44,292 bases of DNA, from the IMG/VR virus record IMGVR_UViG_3300036851_000079, positions 1 to 44,292 of that record. One strand, given 5' to 3'. Below, piece by piece: positions 16,054-24,579 of this stretch (positions are counted from its first letter, which is position 1; each line of letters starts with the position of its first letter). The position numbers and the translations under genes were made by a program. The notes under the pieces are model-generated. The model had not been told where the DNA came from. It searched no databases and was given only the letters and a program-made list of their open reading frames with translations. This DNA is from a virus.

Positions 16054-16746
16054 CTAACTTCGCTTGGCTAACTCTGCTAGCATTTCGGCTGTACTGAAGT
16101 TCTCAATCTGAGTTGCCTTGCGTCGATTTTCGCTTTGCTGCTTGAAAGTAGCCCACCGACAGTTATCAGCCCGGTAGGAGCCGTTAACATCGATGCGGTC
16201 GAGCGTCATTCCGAATGGGCGCTCACCAACATCAGCGAAAAATCGCTCGAACGAGCTGCGCCATTCATCACAAACATAAACGCCACGACCACCGTAGTTT
16301 TTATACGACTTATTCTTGGGGTTATGACAGCGCTGAATCATTCCGGCCCAAGTACCGTACATATCCGAATATGTACGGTGTAAGGACTGTTCAGGCGCCG
16401 TTTTCAAACAACCACAAGACCTCCTCCATCCCTTTAAGATACTGCGGTGTAGGGCCTCAATTTTGTTGCCACAATCACAATCACAAAGCCAACGACCGGG
16501 GGCTGTTTCCTCTAAAACTGTGAGGAGACCAACGCGCCGTCCGGTTAAGTCGACCCGCTTTGCATGCGCCACCGCGCGGTTGTAGCAGCCGCACGATCTT
16601 GAAAGCCCACCACGAAGTGTACCGCCGTAGACTTCCTTCTTGACACCGCATTTGCAGACACAGAGCCAATTATTGCCGACGCGCTCCAGAACAGTCCAGC
16701 GGCCAAATACCTTCCCGGCTAAATTGTACTTCAGAGGTCTTCCCAT
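16054..16746 (-). CDS. HNH-like homing endonuclease with tandem zinc-ribbon repeats
   Basis: 230 residues. Two tandem modules (about 12-55 and 70-112) each carry G-x-W/L-TVLE, a CxCxCG or CDCDCG knuckle and a closing SCGC, like the DNA-binding repeats in phage homing endonucleases. The C-terminal nuclease-like part has WAGMIQRCHNPKNKSYKNYG, GRGVYVCDEW, MTLDRIDVNGSY and NCRWATFKQQ, the hallmark of an HNH-related family. It sits as an insertion between the capsid gene and the glycosyltransferases, with less GC than its neighbours, and its ribosome-binding site lies in a hairpin. Confidence 0.8.
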   Translation of the reverse strand: MGRPLKYNLAGKVFGRWTVLERVGNNWLCVCKCGVKKEVYGGTLRGGLSRSCGCYNRAVAHAKRVDLTGRRVGLLTVLEETAPGRWLCDCDCGNKIEALHRSILKGWRRSCGCLKTAPEQSLHRTYSDMYGTWAGMIQRCHNPKNKSYKNYGGRGVYVCDEWRSSFERFFADVGERPFGMTLDRIDVNGSYRADNCRWATFKQQSENRRKATQIENFSTAEMLAELAKRS

Positions 16747-16749
16747 AAT

Positions 16750-16779
16750 AGTACTCCAGATGTTGCCACCTGGAGCACT
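16750..16779 (-). promoter_or_regulatory. Hairpin sequestering the HNH gene ribosome-binding site
   Basis: In the leftward mRNA: AGTGCTCCAG, ten-base loop, CTGGAGTACT, directly before ATTATG of the HNH gene. The ten-bp stem has one mismatch, and the Shine-Dalgarno GGAG is inside its 3' arm, nine bases from ATG. Sequestration of this kind is known for phage T4 homing-endonuclease genes; here it is inferred from the sequence. Confidence 0.6.
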
Positions 16780-16789
16780 ATATCATAGG

Positions 16790-17764
16790 CTAGGCCGATG
16801 TCACGTCGAAACATCCCCCCGAAGCTTTTTCGTTACGCGCGGTCAGGGTATATTCCGCGATAACCTGCCTGCGGTCGCTGTCGCCCGTTTTGGCCAGATC
16901 GACTTCCGCCATGTTGCGCAGCGTTGCCATGGCCCACATATCCATCTGCAACACCAACACGTCACGGGTCCGCATGAAGCGGTTCGGCACGACCTTCATC
17001 CTGCCGAAGTCCGACTCATACGCATCAACGGTAGCGATGATCTTCTTGCCGGTTGTCTCCTCATATGGAGTTGCCCGGCCGGTGAACAGCGAGAACTGCT
17101 GCTTGTTGAAGCCGCCGGCCATGATCACGTCCGGCTTGCCGCCGTTGGTCCAGATGGACTGCAGAACGGTCTTCAGCGACGCCTCGGTGAACGCCTTGCA
17201 TGACTGCAGCGAGGCATCGATGCGAATGACCGTACCGTTGGGGTTGGCCGCCACAGTCGCCGTGTTGTTGGTCTGGTTGGTCCAGATCCACGCCAGGATC
17301 GAGCCAAGCTTGCGGGCGTTGGAAACCGAACCCAGGCTATCGTAGAGGCCCGTGCTCGCAGCCTGGTTCGTCAGCAGGATCGTTTCCATGTCCCGCTTGA
17401 GAGCCAAGCCCTTGAGCAGGGCCTGATAGTCCAGCTCGTCATCACGGCCGGCCGTCTTGACCGCCCGTTGAGTTCCCGACACCCGCGCGACCTTGTCCGA
17501 GATTTGCGTGTAGTTGAACAGACGGGTCGTCGGGGTGGCCGTATCGGTATCGGCGTCGGCGCCTTCCTGCGCCGCATTGGTGCTTGAAGCCGCGTCGAGG
17601 GCTTGAGTTTGCCATTCGTGCTTCACGGCGGCCGACCGTTCCCGCTCGATCCCGGAGAGGAATGGAACCTCCGTGGGGTCGATTCTGTAGATTACGTTCG
17701 ACAAGTCTTCCCGGTTTCCGATCGCCGAGTAGACCGTGAACGTACCAACATCCGTGGTACCCAT
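16790..17764 (-). CDS. Major capsid protein (SU10-like, HK97 fold)
   Basis: 324 residues. The sequence matches the SU10/DUF5309-type capsid proteins: TPTTRLFNYTQISDKVARVSGTQRAV (read as N-arm/E-loop region, about 77-102), RDDELDYQALLKGLALKRDMET, TNGGKPDVIMAGGFNKQQ, and the C-terminal VLVLQMDMWAMATLRNM and GDSDRRQVIAEYTL. It follows the scaffold with a TAATG overlap. It is the shell protein expected at hundreds of copies per virion. Confidence 0.88.
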   Translation of the reverse strand: MGTTDVGTFTVYSAIGNREDLSNVIYRIDPTEVPFLSGIERERSAAVKHEWQTQALDAASSTNAAQEGADADTDTATPTTRLFNYTQISDKVARVSGTQRAVKTAGRDDELDYQALLKGLALKRDMETILLTNQAASTGLYDSLGSVSNARKLGSILAWIWTNQTNNTATVAANPNGTVIRIDASLQSCKAFTEASLKTVLQSIWTNGGKPDVIMAGGFNKQQFSLFTGRATPYEETTGKKIIATVDAYESDFGRMKVVPNRFMRTRDVLVLQMDMWAMATLRNMAEVDLAKTGDSDRRQVIAEYTLTARNEKASGGCFDVTSA

Positions 17765-18867
17765 TAGCTTGCCTTTCTGGCGATCAACGTGCCCTTGATG
17801 GAGCGCAGCTTTGCCGCGACCTCCAACTGTTGGCGAACCGTCAATTTGCCGGAATCGAGTTGACTTTCGAGCTGCTGGACTTGAGCAGCGTTGTCCGCTC
17901 CTGCGGGACGTGAGGTTCCTGGCCGCTGTACGGGAGGAACAGGCTTGGCTTGTGTCGTTTTGGCTTTTGCCTTGGCTTGCGCATCACGCCATAGAGTGGC
18001 ATCCCGGATCAGCAGTTGGACACGATGGTCGCGAAGGGAAACGTCCCCGCCCGACCACGCCTTGCCCAACTCGTCCTCAGTGAAGCCTATAGCCTTCAGC
18101 GTCTCGAGCGACTGGTCCCGGAGTTCCTTCGCAGTCTTGTCGCTGCGCATCTCGGGAGCCTTCTCGGCGAATATCCGATCCTGCTCCTTGGCGAACTCCG
18201 TGAACTTCTGCTGCTTCTCGGTGCCCTGACGTTGCTGGGCGTCCATGATCTGGCGTTGCATGCCGTCCATTTGCTGTAGACGGTTCTGCAACAGCAGGTA
18301 TCGCTGCGGCTCCTCCCGGATGAGGCGATCCACGTCTTGTGGCCCGCGCACATCTGGAAAGTCAGAGAGAAACTGCTGCTTCGCCATTTCAAGGACAACG
18401 GGAAGCGTCGTCTCGTACTTCTGCCTTGCCTGTTCCGCCTCTGCCATCTTGGCCTCATGGGCCTTCCGGGCTTCAGCGGCCTCGTTTTGACTTCGGCGTG
18501 TTTCCGCCTCGCGTTCCTGTTCGCGCTGTGCAACGATTTCTTGCAAAGTGCGGGGCAAGGATTGCCAAGGCTCGTCCACTTCCTTAGTCCAAGACCTCGG
18601 TCGCTCGATGGGCGGCAATTCTGCCGGTTCGGCTTCCTGCGTCTCGCCGGGAGCCTCTTGGGGAGGGGCGGCGTCTTCCGCTTGCGCGGTTGATTCCTGT
18701 GCCGGCGCAGCCTTGTCAGGCGCTGTCACGGCTTCCATTGTCTCTGCTGCCGGCTTCGCGTAACGTGCGCTGGCTAGCGCACGCGCGGCCTCGGACACGC
18801 TCATCTGCGGCTGGCTGGTCGCCGCCGGCTCGGGCAGCGTTGACGGGAGTTCAGTCTGTACGTCCAT
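17764..18867 (-). CDS. Scaffolding protein
   Basis: 367 residues from ATG at 18867, chosen for AAGGGG nine bases upstream; ATG at 18887 and TTG at 18897 are alternatives. Acidic, Pro/Ala/Glu-rich N-terminus (to about 85), then a long charged coiled coil (about 105-240) rich in Gln, Glu and Arg, and a basic helical C-terminus (LTVRQQLEVAAKLRSIKG). This is the classic profile of a scaffold directly upstream of a capsid gene; its C-terminal basic helix would bind the capsid protein. Confidence 0.85.
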   Translation of the reverse strand: MDVQTELPSTLPEPAATSQPQMSVSEAARALASARYAKPAAETMEAVTAPDKAAPAQESTAQAEDAAPPQEAPGETQEAEPAELPPIERPRSWTKEVDEPWQSLPRTLQEIVAQREQEREAETRRSQNEAAEARKAHEAKMAEAEQARQKYETTLPVVLEMAKQQFLSDFPDVRGPQDVDRLIREEPQRYLLLQNRLQQMDGMQRQIMDAQQRQGTEKQQKFTEFAKEQDRIFAEKAPEMRSDKTAKELRDQSLETLKAIGFTEDELGKAWSGGDVSLRDHRVQLLIRDATLWRDAQAKAKAKTTQAKPVPPVQRPGTSRPAGADNAAQVQQLESQLDSGKLTVRQQLEVAAKLRSIKGTLIARKAS

Positions 18868-18869
18868 TT

Positions 18870-19091
18870 TTACTGTTTCCCCTTCCATTCTGCCCAAGAC
18901 TTAATAGGCAGATCGTCTCGTAAGCGTTCATTCATGTCCGAAAAATACTTTTCCAATTGCGGGGTCATCGATAGTCGATGATCGAACCAACCATCTTTCC
19001 GAAATCGAATTGGCACATCATCGGGGATTTTAAACATTCCCCATTCTGCGTTCCAATAATTAACCATTTGAATCGTGTCCTGTACGTCCAT
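18870..19091 (-). CDS. Small hypothetical virion-region protein
   Basis: 73 residues, rich in Trp, Asp and Lys (WNAEWGMFKIPDDVPIRF, DGWFDHRL). It ends two bases before the scaffold start and carries the scaffold's Shine-Dalgarno in its last codons, so the two are translated together. No family recognised. Confidence 0.65.
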   Translation of the reverse strand: MDVQDTIQMVNYWNAEWGMFKIPDDVPIRFRKDGWFDHRLSMTPQLEKYFSDMNERLRDDLPIKSWAEWKGKQ

Positions 19092-19099
19092 ACGATCCT

Positions 19100-19342
19100 C
19101 TATTCAACCGAGATATTCGGTGGCTCGCCGTCACGAACAAGCACCGACCATCGCGTCTTGCACGTCTCACAAAGAAAGCCATAACTCGAAGCTGATGGCT
19201 CTAGCGGCAACTTGGCCCCATCGCGGCCGTAACGGGTTTGCGGACAAGTAAACCCAGCCGACGTGGTGACAATTCGACAATCGGCTTCGGCCTCGCATGT
19301 CTTCGGAAGGACGGCAACCAGCGCAGCCACATCAACGGTCAT
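19100..19342 (-). CDS. Small Cys-containing protein, possible zinc ribbon
   Basis: 80 residues. Cysteines at about 16, 22, 33 and a terminal LCETC pair suggest a metal site or disulfides. It overlaps the upstream gene by four bases (ATGA, 19339-19342). Position between portal and scaffold groups it with four other tiny proteins of unknown assembly role. Confidence 0.6.
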   Translation of the reverse strand: MTVDVAALVAVLPKTCEAEADCRIVTTSAGFTCPQTRYGRDGAKLPLEPSASSYGFLCETCKTRWSVLVRDGEPPNISVE

Positions 19343-19608
19343 TTCTGCCTCTGCTTCATCTCGTCTAGCTGCCGCTGAGCCATCTTGCCGTCATCCAGCC
19401 AGGCATTGAGCTTGCGCCGCACCGACTCAAGCGTGGCCACGCTGTGCCAGAGCATTTCCCGCTGATCCGTGCTTTTCTTCTCAGCCTTCCACTGTTTCAG
19501 ATAGTCGGCCTCGAGTTCGATCATGGCCGACTTGAACAGCTCGTCATTGAGCAGGGCCGCCGCGCGATGGGCGCGGTTGATGCGGCCCGCAAGCTTGTCG
19601 TCACTCAT
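19339..19608 (-). CDS. Small helical phage protein
   Basis: 89 residues from ATG at 19608, which forms ATGA with the stop of the preceding gene; the longer reading upstream merely runs antisense-like through that gene. Entirely helical and charged (AALLNDELFKSAMIELEADYL, VATLESVRRKLNAWLDDG). A small dimeric assembly factor is possible. No family assigned. Confidence 0.7.
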   Translation of the reverse strand: MSDDKLAGRINRAHRAAALLNDELFKSAMIELEADYLKQWKAEKKSTDQREMLWHSVATLESVRRKLNAWLDDGKMAQRQLDEMKQRQK

Positions 19609-19814
19609 TTCCGCACAAGGCGCACGCCCATGGACTTGCGCATCCCGCCCGTATTGCGCGGCAAGCGTCTTGCAGAAATCTCGATCGAGAGACCCGTTAG
19701 ACGAGAGCGGACGAGATGGACGAGCCCGCAATCACAGCACGCAAACAAATGCCCGCGACGCTCTATCCGGAACCATTCATCATTGGCGCGGATCGGATAA
19801 TGCTTTGACCTCAT
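19605..19814 (-). CDS. Conserved small phage protein with CCDC zinc-like knuckle
   Basis: 69 residues. The pattern YPIRANDEWFRIERRGHLFACCDCGLVH (read in two parts) followed by an Arg-rich beta segment recurs in many proteobacterial phages, always as a short protein near structural or replication genes. The CCDC motif may bind zinc. Starts and stops overlap both neighbours as ATGA. Confidence 0.75.
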   Translation of the reverse strand: MRSKHYPIRANDEWFRIERRGHLFACCDCGLVHLVRSRLTGLSIEISARRLPRNTGGMRKSMGVRLVRK

Positions 19815-19987
19815 CCGGCTAGCTTTCCAGTCCTCTCAAGCTCTTTCCGAATCCAGAGAAGCTGTTGGTACCCAGACTCATCCTCTAGCTGCCACACTTC
19901 CCGATCGGTCAACGTCGGCGCCCACTTCTTGATCACATCCCGAATAGTGCAGGTGCCGCAGACATGCTCAACTAAATCAGCCGACAT
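19811..19987 (-). CDS. 58-residue helical protein with CxxC
   Basis: A small gene: begins MSADLVEHVCGTCTIRD, with a CGTC knuckle (Cys10, Cys13), then two charged helices (TDREVWQLEDESGYQQLLWI). It overlaps the portal stop by 11 bp and its own stop overlaps the next start as ATGA, so it fits the operon exactly. Function unknown; a portal- or terminase-associated factor is possible. Confidence 0.7.
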   Translation of the reverse strand: MSADLVEHVCGTCTIRDVIKKWAPTLTDREVWQLEDESGYQQLLWIRKELERTGKLAG

Positions 19988-22229
19988 TGCCGCCGAACCT
20001 CACACCATCCAGCTTCGCGCTGGCCTGCGCATGGCCGATGCTTTCCTTGACTACCGCGTTGAGCCTGATCTCCTGCCGCCGGAGCTCGTGCTCACGCTCC
20101 ATCTGCTCCATCTCAAGAGCGAATTCGCGGTTCATCTGCTCGATCTTCAAGGCCGTTTCGGCTTGGAGTTGGCGCATCTTGGCGGCCGTCTCGGCCTGCA
20201 GCTTCTGCTGCGCCAATTGGACATCAGCAGCGCCGCGTTGCTGGTCAAGCTGGACATCCGCGCCAGCCTTGGCTTTGTCCAACTCGAGTTTCTGCTGCGC
20301 TTGCGCCACCTTCGGGTCGGGCGACGGCTGGATGGGCTGGTCGTCCTGCTCCGGAGGTGTGGCCGGGTTTTTGAAGAACTCGTCAGGGTTCTTGTAACCG
20401 AGGACGTTAGACAGCCGAGACGCCGAATTGTACAGCCGGCGAGGTGTCGTCATGCCAACCGCGACAGCTTCCCTCTGCGCCGCTATGAGCAATTGCAGAC
20501 CCGCAAGCTGCTGAGACTTGTTCCCCGTGCCCAACCCGACGTTGATCGTCATGTCGTTGCGCTTCTTCCAATCACGCGGGTCAACCTGAACCCACTGGTT
20601 ACGGAGCCGGACCGTCTGCGCCTGCGTCCCGTTCTTGCGGATCACGCCATGCAACAGCATGAAAAGGTCCTTGATGCCGGTCTCAGCGAAGATGCGGGCG
20701 ATCAGCTTGACCTTGGCCTGGCTGGCCTCCTCCATCTGGTTGGCAATGGTGGCAACCTGGTTCTGCAACGCCTCGGGGTCGACGCCCTGCCCTTGCCGCG
20801 ACACGCCGGTCCGCCACTCGCGGGTGGCGTCCAGATACTGCAGGGCCGGGAAGATCGAGCCGGTTATGTCGGGAATGACCTGCCACGTGATTGCGCCGGG
20901 CTGATTGGTCCTGATCGGCCGGCCATGACTCATGACCGCCAGATCATCCAGCGTCATATCGCCGGCAAGCGCCTCAGCCACCTCCGGCCGTGGATTGTTG
21001 TGGGCGTACAGATTGTCCAGCATGCCCCTGGTCAGCGCCGTCTTGATGCGCTGGATGTCCATGACCAGGTCGGCGACCGAGCGACCGAAGAACCTGTGCG
21101 TAACAGGGACTGGCGTGATCGCGGCGAATGGCACCATGTCCTCGCGGACGATGACCTCCTCTCCATTCTGACGCAGGATTTCCGCGTCCCCTTCGCCGCC
21201 AGTCACAACCCGATAAAGGGCCGGCTTGTTGTTGCCCTCGTAGTCCATGCGGACGTAGTGCTCTACAATCTTGATCAGCTCGTTGGCCTTGTTCGCGCCG
21301 CCGCCGGCCGAGCCGGTCCTCTCCTCGACGGTGTCGCGGGCCTGCGTCTCGATATTGGTCAGCCCCGTATAGGGTGGGATGGCGTTGATCTGGTCCTGAT
21401 CGTAGCCGTCAGCGATTAATTTGCTGCGCCGCTTTACGACTTCATGGAAACTGTAGCCCGCATCCTTGATGGTCCGGTCGTTACGGCCGATGCCGAATTC
21501 TTCAGGGGCGACGGCCTCGACGCAGGCGCGCTCCCACTTGCGCTTGGTCTCAACGGTTACGTCGTGGGAGGCAATCGGGCTTTGACCCACTCCGTCAGTT
21601 CCGCCAAGTCCTTCTCCGCTGCCATTACCCGTTGCGACAATTTCAGATAGCGTTGCTCCTGCGCCGCGATACGATCCTCCAGCGCCTCCAAGACCTTCTG
21701 GAGTGCCGCTACGTTCTGTATGCTCAACAACCTCCACCTCCGGGTCTGCCACCAGCATCGTATACGATGCTTCGTCCAGGTCGAGGTACGTCTCTCGATC
21801 GACCTCCTCGCCCTTGTCCCACCAGACCTTGACGATTCCGGTCTTACTAAGCAGCGCATCCTTGATCATGGAATACAGCACCATGAAGCCCGGATTCTGC
21901 TGCAGGAACACGTGGCTGATGTAGTCGGTCTCCTGCTCCGCCGCGGCTACGTCCTCCGGCCCGACCGGGTCGAACCGCACCACCTCATCAGAGCCGGCGA
22001 AGATGTCCATCAGTTGCGGCATCAGCCCTTCGATGGTGTCGGACACATCGGTTGATACTGCCGAGCTGCGGCCCTCCGCCGCGGCCATGTCCTCCGTCAT
22101 GTCGCCTTGGTAGTACTTCTGCGCCTTGGCCCGCTCCTCGCTAAGCTGCGACGACGACATTGCAGACAGCGCATCGGCTCGTTCCGCAGTGAGCAGTGCG
22201 CGGACATCGCCAACGGGCATGCGGGGCAT
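19977..22229 (-). CDS. Portal protein
   Basis: 750 residues from ATG at 22229, which overlaps the preceding stop as TAATG; a TTG at 22247 is less likely. Features of P22/SU10-type portals: QKYYQGDMTEDMAAAEGRSS clip/wing start, FLQQNPGFMVLYSMIKDALLSKTGIVKVWW, VKRRSKLIADGYD, RFFGRSVADLVMDIQRIKTALTRGMLDN, IFPALQYLDATREWRTGVS. The C-terminal 110 residues are a Gln/Glu/Ala-rich coiled coil like the P22 portal barrel. A Gly/Thr-rich loop (about 182-225) looks like an insertion. Confidence 0.9.
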   Translation of the reverse strand: MPRMPVGDVRALLTAERADALSAMSSSQLSEERAKAQKYYQGDMTEDMAAAEGRSSAVSTDVSDTIEGLMPQLMDIFAGSDEVVRFDPVGPEDVAAAEQETDYISHVFLQQNPGFMVLYSMIKDALLSKTGIVKVWWDKGEEVDRETYLDLDEASYTMLVADPEVEVVEHTERSGTPEGLGGAGGSYRGAGATLSEIVATGNGSGEGLGGTDGVGQSPIASHDVTVETKRKWERACVEAVAPEEFGIGRNDRTIKDAGYSFHEVVKRRSKLIADGYDQDQINAIPPYTGLTNIETQARDTVEERTGSAGGGANKANELIKIVEHYVRMDYEGNNKPALYRVVTGGEGDAEILRQNGEEVIVREDMVPFAAITPVPVTHRFFGRSVADLVMDIQRIKTALTRGMLDNLYAHNNPRPEVAEALAGDMTLDDLAVMSHGRPIRTNQPGAITWQVIPDITGSIFPALQYLDATREWRTGVSRQGQGVDPEALQNQVATIANQMEEASQAKVKLIARIFAETGIKDLFMLLHGVIRKNGTQAQTVRLRNQWVQVDPRDWKKRNDMTINVGLGTGNKSQQLAGLQLLIAAQREAVAVGMTTPRRLYNSASRLSNVLGYKNPDEFFKNPATPPEQDDQPIQPSPDPKVAQAQQKLELDKAKAGADVQLDQQRGAADVQLAQQKLQAETAAKMRQLQAETALKIEQMNREFALEMEQMEREHELRRQEIRLNAVVKESIGHAQASAKLDGVRFGGNVG

Positions 22230-22411
22230 TAGCTTCGCGGCCACCAAATTTTGATCTTCGGGGAGATCGCCAAATAGAAAAACAGCCCATTATTCCAGCC
22301 CACATGAATGTTCGGGAATGCAGATTCATTAATCGAGAAGCCCGTTCTAAGTCGGAAGTAGGATATGCCGCCACCTTTATGACGACAGATGCCCGTATCC
22401 CTCCAGTTCAC
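22229..22411 (-). CDS. 60-residue hypothetical protein between terminase and portal
   Basis: Aromatic-rich (SYFRLRTGF, NIHVGWNNGLFFYLAISPKIKIWW), with one semi-hydrophobic stretch near the C-terminus. Its start overlaps the upstream stop (ATGA) and its stop overlaps the portal start (TAATG), which supports translation. It is AT-richer than its neighbours and has no recognised family. Confidence 0.55.
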   Translation of the reverse strand: MNWRDTGICRHKGGGISYFRLRTGFSINESAFPNIHVGWNNGLFFYLAISPKIKIWWPRS

Positions 22412-22590
22412 TTTTCCCTCCGCTTCGGCAGCTTGAGAATGCCGCCGCTCATGCCTTTGTGCAGCATCGCCCCGCCCTTGTCGGCCCGATTGTATTCACG
22501 ACTCACCTTGGCGGGTGGACATGACTTGTAGCCGGCACCGTGCGCACATGCGGCCATGAACTTGGCCTGTTTCGGTGTCTTACTCGGCAT
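22408..22590 (-). CDS. Small conserved Cys-containing phage protein
   Basis: 60 residues beginning MPSKTPKQAKFMAACAHG; two cysteines (ACAHGAGYKSCPPAKV) and a Gly/Lys-rich tail ending LPKRREK. The same short protein is widespread in phages next to terminase or portal. ATG at 22590 overlaps the terminase stop as TGATG; the preceding GTG codon at 22593 is less likely. Function not established. Confidence 0.75.
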   Translation of the reverse strand: MPSKTPKQAKFMAACAHGAGYKSCPPAKVSREYNRADKGGAMLHKGMSGGILKLPKRREK

Positions 22591-23879
22591 CACACGATCC
22601 CCAACTGCGGCGTGGCCAGCGGCCGGTTGAACCCGCGCATGTTCACCTTGCGATCGAGCGTCATTGCGAGGTAGCGGAAGGCGTCAGCGGCGTGCGAGGC
22701 CCAGTCATGCACAGGGATCGGCCGCAAAGCCCGCAACTTATCATCGTAGTCTGCCCGATAGAGTTTGAGAGCGTCGATACCACGCGCACACTTGGCCGCG
22801 TCGAACCAGCATTTTGGCAAGAAGACGCGCACAGCGTTGATTCCATCTTCCACCCGATGCATTGGCGCTATGGTGATATTCCTCAGCCCAAGGCTTCCCA
22901 GAACTTCCAGGCGGCTTTTGCCCGTTCCCAGCTCTTTAGCTTGGGCATCGTGGGGGACAATGTGTCCAGCGTACACGTAATTTCTATTTTGGATTTCTCG
23001 AACGTAGTGCCCGAGGTCAGCACCCGAAGCCTCGTAATAGTCAATGAGCCGGACTTCTCGTCCAACGACTTGAGCAAACCAGATAGCCGTGGCGTCACGA
23101 ATACCAAGGTCCCAACTTGTCCATACTTGACTGACTGGCTCATATGGCACCCCTGTTATGCGAGGCGGCTTGTCGGCCTCTGCCTGCGCCATCAGCTTGC
23201 CGTAGTAGGCGCCGATGATCGCGGCCTCGAACGAGCACTCGAACTCCTGTGCGTACTGATCTTCGCTTAAGTCAGCTTTGGCGCTGGCCAACTCGTCAGC
23301 CGAAATAAGTTTCGTATCGCTCGCCTTAAGCATAAGCGAAAACCAATCATTCGGCTCCGCTTGGGCGCGCCGCCACATATCAAAGAAACTATTGCGCCCC
23401 TTGGGGGTGCCGATGAACACCGCCCAGCCCTGCCGGTCGGCGAGGGCGGGTCGGATGATCTCCGACCACACGCGCGGGTCCATGTCGGCGTACTCGTCCA
23501 ACACGATGCCGTCGAGATAGATGCCGCGAAGCGCATCCGCATTATCAGCACCGTACAGCCTGACTTGTCCTCCATTATGATAGTCAGCTCGGAGCTCAGA
23601 TTCGTGGACTGTCGCACCTATCGCTCGTAGCGGCCCCATGGCCGCCGTCAGATAATCCCACGCAACGGCTTTAGCTTGGTTCCGAAATGGGGCCAGATAG
23701 GCGAACCGCGGACGAACTCTCTCGCATCGCAGCGCCCCGTCCTGCAGGTCGTGTATCGAGGCTACGGTCTTGCCTGCCCGGCGATGGCAGACCATGCACG
23801 CAAAGCGTTGCTCACGACGGTGGAACGGTACGAACTGGGGGCGGGCGCGGTATCCACAGTCGATTACGCCGCTCGCCAC
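22590..23879 (-). CDS. terL: Terminase large subunit (TerL)
   Basis: 429 residues. ATPase: Walker A CHRRAGKT (31-38), Walker B GIVLDEY (124-130; catalytic Glu129), coupling motif GTPKG (157-161). RNase H-like nuclease: SWDLGIRDATAIW with Asp257 and a C-terminal HAADAFRY. It translocates DNA into procapsids through the portal. GTG at 23879 gives a start that overlaps the HNH gene by 16 bp; the conserved sequence begins at YRARPQF, so only a few N-terminal residues could have been remodelled by the neighbouring HNH insertion. Confidence 0.92.
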   Translation of the reverse strand: MASGVIDCGYRARPQFVPFHRREQRFACMVCHRRAGKTVASIHDLQDGALRCERVRPRFAYLAPFRNQAKAVAWDYLTAAMGPLRAIGATVHESELRADYHNGGQVRLYGADNADALRGIYLDGIVLDEYADMDPRVWSEIIRPALADRQGWAVFIGTPKGRNSFFDMWRRAQAEPNDWFSLMLKASDTKLISADELASAKADLSEDQYAQEFECSFEAAIIGAYYGKLMAQAEADKPPRITGVPYEPVSQVWTSWDLGIRDATAIWFAQVVGREVRLIDYYEASGADLGHYVREIQNRNYVYAGHIVPHDAQAKELGTGKSRLEVLGSLGLRNITIAPMHRVEDGINAVRVFLPKCWFDAAKCARGIDALKLYRADYDDKLRALRPIPVHDWASHAADAFRYLAMTLDRKVNMRGFNRPLATPQLGIV

Positions 23880-24337
23880 GTTTGACCGATCTTCACTGCA
23901 CTGATTGTTGACGCTGCCACGCCATACCGCTTTGCATATTCAACATTCGATATCTCACCACGCCGAATATCAGCTATCGCTTCCAGCGAGAGCTTAGCTC
24001 TGCCGTGTTTCTGGCCGCGCACCCGATTGGCGCGGCCTCGATTAAACATATCCGCCATATTTTCCGCTGGCGTACCCTGCCGCAAATGATCCGGATTTAT
24101 GCAACATGGGATGTCACAAGAATGCAGAATGAAGGCGCCGTGTGTAATTGGACCAACAAATAACTCGTATGACAGCCGATGTGCCTTCACTGGCGACTTA
24201 GACAGAGATCGAATATTGCATAAGCCATATCCGTTCGGATTGACCGTCCCGGTCCATAGCCAGCAACCAGAATTTGGCTCTGGACTGACCTTCGACATCA
24301 ACCGATCTATCAATTGCTCTCTTGATGGAACACTCAA
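23864..24337 (-). CDS. HNH homing endonuclease between small and large terminase region genes
   Basis: 157 residues from TTG at 24337, chosen because GGAG lies nine bases upstream and TTG overlaps the previous stop as TTGA; ATG at 24298 is the alternative. HNH_3-type core: SGCWLWTGTVNPNGYG, KAHRLSYELFVG, HSCDIPCCINPDHLRQGTPAENMAD. A C-terminal HTH follows (AKLSLEAIADIRRGEISNVEYAKRYGVAASTISAVKIGQTW). Close kin of the enzymes at 33616 and 34524. Free-standing endonuclease genes beside terL are a common homing site. Confidence 0.8.
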   Translation of the reverse strand: MSVPSREQLIDRLMSKVSPEPNSGCWLWTGTVNPNGYGLCNIRSLSKSPVKAHRLSYELFVGPITHGAFILHSCDIPCCINPDHLRQGTPAENMADMFNRGRANRVRGQKHGRAKLSLEAIADIRRGEISNVEYAKRYGVAASTISAVKIGQTWRAA

Positions 24338-24372
24338 TCCTGATCTCCATCCACCTTCCGCGGCACGCCCGT
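24333..24372. repeat. 40-bp direct repeat, copy 1 (C-terminal codons plus TTGA start signal)
   Basis: Identical to 24575-24614, offset 242 bp. On the minus strand it encodes the ending TGVPRKVDGDQD, contains GGAG and closes with GATTGA, where TGA ends one gene and TTG begins the next. Copy 1 serves the junction between the 81-residue gene and the HNH gene. Confidence 0.9.
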
Positions 24373-24579
24373 GCCAGCACGGGGGGCGCCTGTTCGGATT
24401 ACCGGAAGCCAATCACAAGATTCGGACTTGAGCTTCGTCCAGCCATCAGGCGCCCATGTTTGCTGGGACATAGCCAATTCAAACGAACTGAACGCCACAC
24501 CGCTGATTGCCGTCTCGCGCTGGGCCGCGATCTCATCAGCCTTCCGATTGATCGCCTTGAAGTCGAATATCGCGCTCAA
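24334..24579 (-). CDS. 81-residue hypothetical protein between TerS-like gene and HNH gene
   Basis: Starts with TTG at 24579, overlapping the preceding TGA as TTGA; GGAG lies nine bases upstream. The first 45 residues are helical (FDFKAINRKADEIAAQRETA), the middle is Trp-rich (QQTWAPDGWTKLKSESCDWLPV). The last 13 residues are identical to the end of the upstream protein because of the 40-bp duplication. No family recognised; it may be a phage gene carried with the duplication or a remnant of the terminase small-subunit region. Confidence 0.6.
   Translation of the reverse strand: MSAIFDFKAINRKADEIAAQRETAISGVAFSSFELAMSQQTWAPDGWTKLKSESCDWLPVIRTGAPRAGTGVPRKVDGDQD

Noticed and set aside
19929-21419. 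496-codon open frame on the plus strand across the portal gene
   Set aside because: It is exactly antisense to the portal coiled coil and body; its protein is Leu/Arg-rich with no domain, as expected from GC-rich codon bias on the opposite strand.
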